DNA of 64,000 bases from Neopestalotiopsis rosae. Taxonomy: Eukaryota > Ascomycota > Sordariomycetes > Amphisphaeriales > Sporocadaceae. The DNA is taken from NCBI GenBank assembly GCA_023078685.1, contig JALGAS010000001.1, positions 7,502,001 through 7,566,000 on the forward strand, written 5' to 3'. The position numbers were made by a program, and so were the translations under genes. The notes beneath the pieces are model-generated. The model saw only the letters and a list, made by a program, of their open reading frames with translations. It did not search any database and was not told where the DNA came from. Positions 55,314-64,000 of this stretch are shown here, piece by piece. Each line of letters starts with the position of its first letter. Positions within the stretch are counted from its first letter, which is position 1.

Positions 55314-56421
55314 CTAGTCGTCTGAATGCCGACCTTGACTTTTCTCTAACTTTAGAAGATAATTCCTCACGTCAACAATTGTGTCTCTCAATGAGGGTTT
55401 GGAGAACTCCAGAAATTCCGCGGCTTTGCTGCCATCGGCCGTCCAATGGTCGCCACGATGACCTGGATTCCCCGTGGGCACTCTGTTTTTGCTGTTTTCG
55501 TCCAGATCCGATGAAATCAGATAGTCACAGAGTTCTTGATTCTCATAAGCACCATTGACTACCAAGAAGCGTTCTTCACCCGCCTTTGGTGATGAGAGCG
55601 CAGAAATCTGGGCCTCGGCAAGCGACGTAACTGCTGTCCATACTGGTTGTTTTTCGTGTCAGAGTCGGAATTGAGGCATGCAGAAAGATATTCAACTTAC
55701 TTGGCACAGTAGTCTGCGGAACTTCCTCTTTATCGAACACATCCCAGAGGGCCGCGTTACTCTGGGCGAGCTCCTGGACGGTGCCGACGGAACCATCAAC
55801 AGGGGCGCCAAAGACTATACCTGGACATATCGTGACCAGATCCCACCTGTCCTGTTCGTCGCGCAGTTTCCTTGCTTCCCGCTCTGCTAGCACCTTGCTG
55901 CCCTGATAAGAGAGCATCAACTCGGGGGCTTTGCTGGCTTGTTCGTACGTGGTCGGATTCCAGTCATCCTCGGTATACACCTTGCTTGGCAACGATCCCG
56001 AAGGCGACGGATCAAAGACGGCTGCAAAACTGCTGCAGTATACTAACCTCGTGACACTCTCATTCGTGTCGGCGGCATGGCAGATTGCCTGGACACACTG
56101 GAGGGCCGGGAGCACCAAGCCGCTCTCAAAGTCTGAGTCTGTCGACATGGGAGGCGCGGCCAGGTGGATTATGGCATGGCAGTGCTGCGCGGCCTGGACA
56201 AAGGCGTCGGGCTTGGTGAGATCGGGCACCACGTGCATGGTGAGCCGTGGATGGTTGCGATGGACTGCCTGCAGATGCGAGGACATTTGCGAGCTCTGCA
56301 CCGTCGCCTCCACCTGATGCGGCGTCTTCTCGAGGAGTTCCCGAATGACATGATGGCCGATGAACCCGTTACCGCCTGTAACCAGCACCCGGCCTTTGCG
56401 CTGAGGGTCGAGTGGAGCCAT
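55314..56421 (-). CDS. NAD(P)-dependent epimerase/reductase (extended SDR, about 349 aa)
   Basis: Exons 55701-56421 and 55314-55642; the splice keeps frame and total length (350 codons). The start at MAPLDPQRKGRVLVTGG is chosen because the NAD(P) motif TGGNGFIG lies right after. A longer in-frame start at 56529 has no family support. HLAAPPMSTDS, VYCSSFAAVFDP with catalytic Ser and a later Tyr-x3-Lys candidate (SYQGSK) follow. The GERF-like motif (GEERFLVVNG) appears after the splice. It is closest in style to dihydroflavonol-4-reductase/methylglyoxal-reductase-type enzymes. Substrate unknown. Confidence 0.87.
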
Positions 56422-59400
56422 TATATCAGCTTCTATTTGACAAGTTTGGCGAGCCGGAGGGAGGTATAGCTCGCGGGATCCAATACATGTGCAAGTCAAG
56501 GTACAGATGGTAGGTGTTTCGTGTGCCAATGATCAAATGCCGGATTATAGTAACATGTACCTGAAAGCCGTCGCTGTTCATTCATGTGCAGTATGAGATA
56601 AGTTTTCCCATCCCTCGACTAAGGTATTCGAGACTTGCAAATGATGTCGACGTGAGCCCGATTTCTTGGTCAGGAACAAATCGTCCGCCCGTACTTCATA
56701 GAAGCGGGCTGATTGGCGCCAAGGGGCCAACCACAGCGCAGAATTGATGGGCCAACGACATCATCGATGTTGAGCATTACCTGCTACACCACTAGCGCGA
56801 TGTATGCATAGCAGATCTGATTAGAGATCGGATCTCAATAGGCAATCAATATCTGGGTATTTTGTATGCATATTTCATTCTTTGTTCTTTTTACAGAGAT
56901 TCAGCTTTCAGTTGCCAAGATCAAATCTCTTCGCCAACACAGCCTGTACAAAATGGATAACCTGAGCTTCAAGTGCTGGCATACATTTGGATAACCCAGG
57001 GAGCTTTTAGCAGTATGTACAATCACTGATACGAGGTACAGTGATCGATATTTCAAACATCCATGGCTTGAAGACACAGTCTGATAAATGTATTACTTGT
57101 AGCCTTCAATGTTCTTGCCTTATGAGCTTGATCTTGATAGGGACCCAAGGACCCCCGCAAGCGTCTCAGTTGCCCCTCTTTGCCCTCCTGTCTGAGAGAG
57201 GCACAGTGCGGCTTGTCTTTATTCCCGAGCTTGATTTTCCAATCCGACCCGAGACAAGCCCGAACTCAGAGAGCGTCTCATTATTGTAATGCCTTTTGTG
57301 CCTGAACCCGTCTGCTGGAGAATGCGCAAAGATGTGCCCGTGCAAATCGTTGGCATTTTTGCCGAATTCCGAAGTCAGCAGCACATCGACCTACCAGAGA
57401 GGCCGACGAATTCCTACCGTACTCTGCTACCTAGTTGCCTACGATCAGGAGAGATAACACCAATCCTACAATCCTACGATGTATGCATTTTCTAAATGTG
57501 CACGCGACCAGCAGGGTGGTAGTATTGGGTCCAGTCTAGACACCAGACTGGACCCTGATAGACGCAGGGGTCCTCTACATAGTAGATTCGCTTCCGTTGG
57601 CGGCGACAGAATTTCCGTTTTCAAGTTGTCGAATTTTGCGAGTCTGGTTCTTCCATAGCTACTACCTTACTACACCTGCACTAGAGCTAGTAGGGGCAGT
57701 AGAATGGTCGGCCCGCAGCTGTCCTTTGACTCTCAGGTGGTTTTTTGGGTGGGACTTCAATATGACCTTCCAGAATCAGTGCGGTCTGCCCCTCGAGTGG
57801 GAAGAGGGCCGCACTCAAGAATAGCATTATGCATAGTCTATCCCACTCTATATTTGGCGGGCCACTGTCGTCGGCTAATCACACTTCCATTCATTATTCA
57901 ATAGTATTTGCGAGTGTGAGAATAGAGAGGGACAGAAACGGGTATCATGTTCTGATTTTCACCACTCTACTGTCTGTAGCTATCACTTCGTAGCCCCTCT
58001 CTCCTTTTCGCTTGCTCGCTGGCTGGGCCTTCCAAGCTGATGTCCCCTACCTACCCTAGCTCCATCAATAGAATGCCTCGGGGGGTTCTGAGTTGAAATT
58101 AAGATTTCATGTGGCACCGACCTAATAGTTAAGCGTAACGGGAGACTCCACGGCAAATTCGGCAGGGACGGGTCCTCATGGCTCAAGGCTTGAAGCTACC
58201 CACACCCCTTCTCAGCACATTCGGGGCACCTTTTCCGAATAACCCCTGGCACAAGCCTGGCAAACCTGGCTGACTTGGCTGGAACCATGAGCTACCCCAG
58301 AAATCTGGAATCTCCGGGCTGCGCTTGAATGGATTTGGCTTTTCAGCACCTGCTTATTGCTTGCTTGCAGACGGACAGCAGACGGTAGGGCTAAACAGTT
58401 GGACACACATCAAGTAGCTGGAGAGACATGTCTTTCGCTCTGATCATTCTTGACTGAGACACGGTCTGTCATGGATTTCTCCAACAAATTTCAACCGAAC
58501 CCACAAGATGCAGGCAAAGGTCAATTGGACGGACGTCTCGGGCTGTCTGTCGGGTCCAGAGTGTCGGACTATATATCCATTATAACGCAATACCACTTAC
58601 AGAGTACGAGGTAAATTCAAGGCAGGGTGTAATCCTAGGGTACGAGGTCTCCATCCGCTGAACCTGAAGCTAAGCTCCGCAGATGGAGTTTTGCCAAGAC
58701 GTTGTAAGACGGAAACTCGACCTCATTGTCCCATTTTCTTCCCTCCTTTTTTTTTCTTTGCCATTTGTTACCCAACCGCAAAGGCCAGAAGCCAAGACAC
58801 AACCTTAGCTGCACCCGCCGGTAGTTTTTCAGCAGCGCCCATCTTTGCCAGCAATCTGACGATGCTTCTTGCCAAGACGCTATTGAAAGGATGGCTGCTT
58901 CCTCTTTGAGCTCCGCAACCGACGCCCCGTCCGCTGGTTCGCTCTCTGCTGGCAATGGTTGATTGATTGTTGCCTCTGGCTGATTCTGGTTCCTCGGTCC
59001 CTCTTGGCTGGTTTCCTCTCAAAGGTCTCACACTAGACGGTCGCGATCCGTGAAATGGGATTTGACCACCAAACCTTGTAAGTGGGCTGCAGCTGGCTGG
59101 TTCTATTCTAGCCAGTAGCCCAGACTCTGTCTCCATTTAGCAAAAATGCCAAGATGTTCAGTAGGTAAGGCGAGGTCGACTACTTGTTCCGTGTCTTCAC
59201 TACCCTCGTGATCTGTCCAGTCTCGTCTCGATGCTCACGGGCTGACTGACTCTCGTCTCTCCTTTGCTTGGCTGTCGTTCTCTCCTTCCACTCCTTTTGC
59301 TACTCTAATTTTCCTTGTGATCCCCTTCGAGTCCGTGATTCTGGATCATCTTGGTTGTGAACTTCACACATCTGCTCTTTGTTCGAGTCACGTATTCCGC

Positions 59401-59657
59401 TTTCGTACCTTGATCTTGGCGAGTAAGCATACTCGTCGGCTGTCTGGAGTGCAGCCTTCCACCACTTGGCTTGTACCTTGAATCGAATCAGCAACTCCCA
59501 ACTACAGTCGGCCTAGCAACCTAAAGATGATAACTTCCAACTCCTGCTAGAACTTTGCATTGCAACTCGGACTGCGCAGGTCGGCAGTCAAGCTCCTCAG
59601 CACATTTCGTATACCTACAAGCCCACCATTCTGGCCGAGGCCTAGGAGCGCAGCACC
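56422..59657. other. 3.2-kb gene-poor region upstream of the mannosidase
   Basis: No coding gene was recognised. The last ~900 bp (58.7-59.6 kb) are pyrimidine-rich (runs of CTTCCCTCCTTTTTTTT type), as is common in fungal promoters and long 5' leaders. A perfect 11-bp hairpin lies at 57527-57555. Confidence 0.5.
57527..57555. repeat. Perfect 11-bp inverted repeat (hairpin)
   Basis: GGGTCCAGTCT and AGACTGGACCC are exact inverted copies separated by seven bases (AGACACC). It lies in non-coding sequence, far from any recognised gene end. Confidence 0.8.
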
Positions 59658-62600
59658 ATGCTTCGCGTACGCAGATACCGGGTCTATATGGTCCTCGCGG
59701 CAGTCGGCCTCCTCCTACTCTACCGCATGACCCAGGACACAGACTGGGAAGCACTTTCTACCAGACCCATTGACTATACATCCGATGCTGGCACGAAATT
59801 GGAAACCGGCTCGAAACTCGAGACCGGACAAGATAACCTCAATGGCGGCTTGGGTATCCAGCGCAAGCGACCACAACAAAAGCCGATTGACGGAACGGAG
59901 CAGGGAGAAAACATTGTCAAAATTCCAGAGCTCAGGGAACCAGAAGAAGATGGCCAGCGGGTTGATTACACGCTGCCCACAAGCACTTCCAATGAGCTAA
60001 AGGCAAAGCCTACCGAGGCCGATGACAAGAACACAGACGACAAAAAGGCAGACTCGGACACCAAGACTTCTGACACACCCGAGGTTGTCATACCTAGCAG
60101 GAAGACGCCGCACCAGGTTTGGGCAGAGGAGGCCGAGAAGGAACGTCTGGAACAGGATATACTTGATTCTGAAAACAAGGAGAAGCAAATGTTCAAGACA
60201 GTAACGACAATCAAATCGACCTCTACCTCGACCATTCACTGGATCAAGCCGACAGAGGTATTCCCGGTAGCGCCCGAGTCTCTGCTGACTCTCCCGACGG
60301 GCCAGCCCAAGTCTATACCCAAAGTTCAATATGAGTTCAAGGAGGAACCCGAGGCGGCTAGACAGGCACGCGAAGGCCGCCTGGCTGTCGTTAAAAGCGA
60401 GATGCAACGAGCTTGGTCTGGGTACAGACAGAACGCATGGATGCATGATGAGCTATCGCCTGTATCGCTCAAGTTCCGAGATCCTTTCTGCGGTTGGGCT
60501 GCTACCCTCGTCGATGCGCTCGACACTCTTTGGATCATGGGTATGAAGGAAGAGTTTGCCGAAGCCGTTGAGGCCGTGGGTAAAATCGACTTCACGACGA
60601 CACCACGAACCGAGATACCTGTCTTTGAGACGACCATCAGATACTTGGGCGGCCTTTTGGGCGCTTATGATGTCAGCGGTGGAAAGCAAGGTGGCTACGA
60701 TATTCTAGTGGATAAGGCCGTTGAACTTGCGGAAATCCTCATGGGCGTCTTTGATACTCCCAATCGCATGCCTATCCTGTATTATAACTGGAAACCAGCG
60801 TTCACCGGAAAGGCCAGACGCGCAGGATCGAGTATCAGCGTTGCTGAACTAGGCTCGTTGCTGATGGAGTTCACCCGCCTCGCCCAGGTAACCCAGGACA
60901 ACAGATATTATGATGCAGTGGCACGTATCACAGATGCGTTTGAGGAGTGGCAACTCAGGCCTAACGGGACTGACATTCCTGGCATCTTCCCAGAGCATGT
61001 AGACGCATCAGGTTGCAACAAGACGGCTGCCCAGAATGCTCTTATGAAGTTCACAGCTGAGCAGGAGGCAAATGTGCAGAGTGTGCTTGATACGCCAGAC
61101 GATTACACTGGCCGAGAGTATACACACAAGTCGAGATTCGCAAACAGCATGAACACGGTCCCTGATCTAGCACTGTCTGACAAGGCTGACAGGCTCGGTG
61201 CCAAAAAGACCAATGGCCCAAAGAGGCGGAATGTTAACGTTGACGTGGACTCTGACGAGGATCTCTATGATCACCCGCTGACCGTCAGCACCGGTTCAAC
61301 TACACAGACAAAGAAATTTACAGCTCCTCTGATACTGTCGGCACCAGATCTATACCAGCAGATGTCTACTGACAGAGTCACTGCTGAGCCGTACACTATT
61401 CCCGAGTTCTCCGATGTCTGCTATCCCCAGGGCCTTACCGCCGGCAGCTGGGGTAGAAACACTTTCGGTATGGGCGGTTCCCAGGATTCAACGTACGAAT
61501 ACTTTCCAAAGCAGTTCCTCCTTTTGGGTGGATTGGAACCAAAATATGAAACCATGCACCTCAAGGTTGCCGATGCTGTCAAGAAATGGCTTCTTTATCG
61601 TCCCATGGTCCCCGAAAACCGCGATATTCTTTTCAGCGCCAAGGTCACCACCGGTGGAATCACAAATAAAGACCCGATCAGCGAATTTGAAGTGACACAC
61701 CTGACTTGCTTCCTTGGCGGCATGTTTGGCATGGCTGGCAAGATCTTTGACGAGCCCGTCGATATTGAGATTGCCAAGAAGCTCACGGACGGGTGTGTGT
61801 GGGCATACGAGACTACCGCAACGGGAATCATGCCCGAAGGCGCAACTGTTGTGCCTTGCGCAGAGACAAGTGACTGCAGATGGAATGAGACACTTTGGCA
61901 TCAGTATCTAGATCCTCTTTGGAACATGAGAGAGAAGCAGATCGACGACTACTATAGTCGCAAGGCCGCGGCCAAGGCCAAGGCTGAGAAGGAAAGGCTA
62001 GATGAGTTACGCCGTGAGGCCGAGTCTGAGCTGGATGACGTGTCGGACGCCGCTGCTATGTCTTCAGGTTCTTTTGACCTTGCAGATCTCGCTGAGATTG
62101 CTGACGAGATGTCGGCTAAAACAGTCGAGACGCCAGCCAAATCGGATGCTGTAGCAGACGACAAGTTCCTTGAAAAGAAGAAGAAGAAGCGCGATCTGGA
62201 TACCAAGTTGGACCAGCTCGAGACCAGCTCGAACGACAATACACCACCAGCCAAGCCATCACAGAAGCTGGCATTCGAGGACCCAGTTAGTGACATCGTC
62301 GTAGCTGGCGGATCTGGCCGTGTCGGGAAGCCAATGCGCAGTAGCGCAGCGCAAGCTTCTCAAGTTTCCCTCGAAGTCGAAGAAGAGGACAGAACCAAGC
62401 CAGATCCTGCTAGGCCACTCACTCACGAGGAATACGTGAAGACACGCATTGAGAACGAAAAGATTCCTCCTGGTTTCGTGACTGTGTCGGCAAAGCACTA
62501 CATCCTTCGGTAAGCTTTATTCTCCCGCCCGTTTTCGTTAAGGCGTATTCTGGCATCCAAACTAACTATTTATGTGCAGTCCCGAGGCTATTGAGTCTGT

Positions 62601-62883
62601 TTGGTACATGTACCGCATCACAGGTGATACAACATGGCAAGAGAAGGGATGGAGGATGTTTGAGTCCATCATTGCGGCCACCCAGACCGAACATGGTCAC
62701 AGCGCCATCTCCAACGTTCTCGTGCCAGGCTCGGACAAGGATGACACAATGGAAAGTTTCTGGTTCGCTGAGACGCTCAAGTATTTCTACTTGCTCTACT
62801 CGACACCTGATGTCATCAGTCTGGACGAATGGGTGCTGAATACGGAGGCGCACCCGTTCAAGAGACCGCTGCCATCAGCCTGA
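59658..62883 (+). CDS. GH47 class I alpha-1,2-mannosidase, long form (1051 aa)
   Basis: Exons 59658-62509 and 62580-62883. A type II membrane anchor at about residues 8-21 ([14 protein letters not shown]) is followed by a ~170-residue charged, low-complexity stem. The catalytic domain starts near residue 250: [22 protein letters not shown], quoted here only as its core [10 protein letters not shown], then [26 protein letters not shown] and, across the splice, [27 protein letters not shown] and NTEAHPF with the Ca2+-binding Thr. A ~150-residue insert rich in Lys, Glu, Ser and Asp (about 770-930) makes it about twice the length of minimal class I enzymes. It trims mannose from N-glycans in the ER/Golgi. 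It is a housekeeping gene. Confidence 0.93.
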
Positions 62884-64000
62884 AAGATGTCTTGACAGAG
62901 ACGTGAGAAGAAGTGCATATATTCAGGTGCCCCATATTACTCAAAGACCTAGACACGGCGCCGAGACCAGCCTCCCACAGCCGAGGCCTATGGATACCTA
63001 CCTTCTATAAGTTGACAAGGGCCAGGGTCAGAGATGACAAACATATTTCCCTTGATGCATGCGGGCCACAGATAGTGCGTACCTGATAAGACGCAAGGCC
63101 CGAATCTGTCAATCTCACTCCATGTAGTGGAGTGCATATACCCTGCAGGAAGTAAGTATTACTCCTGCTTGTCATTCTGCATATTCAGAGAGGCATAATC
63201 TTGTTACGTGGGTCTTGATCATTGCCCTGGGGTTCGCGTTGGGCTCATGGCCTGCTCGTCTACCAACGGGCAAGTCACGATCAAGGCCATCATGATGACA
63301 ACGTCGGCGGCGCCAAAGAGATTCTGCCAGTGGCATACATATTCAGTTGTCACTCGGTTTATTCTATCCGCTTCATTTGCGGTAGAGATACATGGGTAGA
63401 AGTCATGGGTCACTCTAGGATGGAGGAATATCGATTGTAGAAAACAAACAAACAAATTTTCGATTAATGAGCAAAGTCTCTTTTTGCTTTTGCAGAAAAT
63501 TCCAAAAATGACCATTTAATTACATGATGGATGACAAATAATTGTAGAAAAACACGATTGGGCGCACAATTCTTCAAGTCTAGAAACAAGTTGCTTTCCA
63601 AATTCACATTGCAATTCTCGCTGTCTCTCGCCTCGTCTATCGTGGTATCCATGTTTGTTCGTCGCTGCATTCCATTCATTAGACCGTTTGCACTCTGCGT
63701 CAAGTCTGGCGGGGAGAATATCGAGCAAAGTACTTCGACTCGCAAGTTGCTGCGTGTTGGCCGTGGCCAGTCGTGGTGATATTTGGGATTTGACCATAGG
63801 GCGGCGGGCGGCGGGCTTGAGCGGTCGAAGCGTGTTGCGGAGAAGGACCAAAAGAATACTTGTGTCGAGAGAAAAAAATGTCCAGAAGTGCCGTTACCCT
63901 AAAACTCCATTTCCCATATGCTATTGTTTCCCTTTGTTTTTTTCCCTGGCAGGAAGACGGGTGAGACTAGCAAACAATCTCATGCGTCTTGGGTGCCAAT
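62884..64000. other. Right-hand intergenic end of the window
   Basis: 1.1 kb with no recognisable gene. Short frames on both strands near 63200-63850 lack family signatures. The stretch may hold the UTR of a gene beyond the right edge. Confidence 0.5.

Overview
The window is nuclear DNA of a filamentous ascomycete (Pezizomycotina). The evidence is short GT-AG introns, Zn2Cys6 and HET-domain genes, a secondary-metabolite cluster, and copia retrotransposons decayed by C-to-T/G-to-A transitions of the RIP (repeat-induced point mutation) type. No species can be named from the sequence alone. I saw no rRNA, tRNA or CRISPR array.

Region 1 (1-8960) is a transposon block. The 3' part of a Ty1/copia element (family A) runs off the left edge and ends in a 471-bp LTR. 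A very AT-rich stretch follows. It holds a wrecked copia element of a second family (B, 234-bp LTR) and, apparently nested in it, an inverted solo LTR of family A with matching 5-bp flanks.

Region 2 (8967-38174) is a biosynthetic cluster: O-methyltransferase-like gene (probably broken), Zn2Cys6 regulator, MFS exporter, one-module NRPS (A-T-C), small SET-domain protein, ornithine/lysine-type PLP decarboxylase, a terpene-cyclase-like protein lacking the normal metal-binding motifs, a trichodiene-synthase-type sesquiterpene cyclase, two cytochromes P450, and a fused PLP-enzyme/2-oxoglutarate-dioxygenase. From memory, two cyclases plus a decarboxylase, P450s and an A-T-C NRPS is the logic of the Aspergillus flavus flavunoidine (flv) pathway. 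There a sesquiterpene cage is joined through C-N to a cadaverine-derived amine and then esterified with an unusual amino acid. The inferred product is a related but different alkaloidal sesquiterpenoid. The fused PLP-2OG enzyme and the SET protein are the parts I cannot match to that pathway. A 234-bp family-B solo LTR with a 5-bp target-site duplication lies between the two P450 genes.

Region 3 (38421-64000) looks like ordinary genome: a HET-domain gene, FSH1-type serine hydrolase, short-chain dehydrogenase, GT31-like glycosyltransferase with a PAN-like tail, Hva1/TUDOR protein, GH106-like rhamnosidase, secreted dienelactone-hydrolase-family protein, NAD-dependent epimerase/reductase and a GH47 alpha-mannosidase. 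Wide non-coding gaps separate them.
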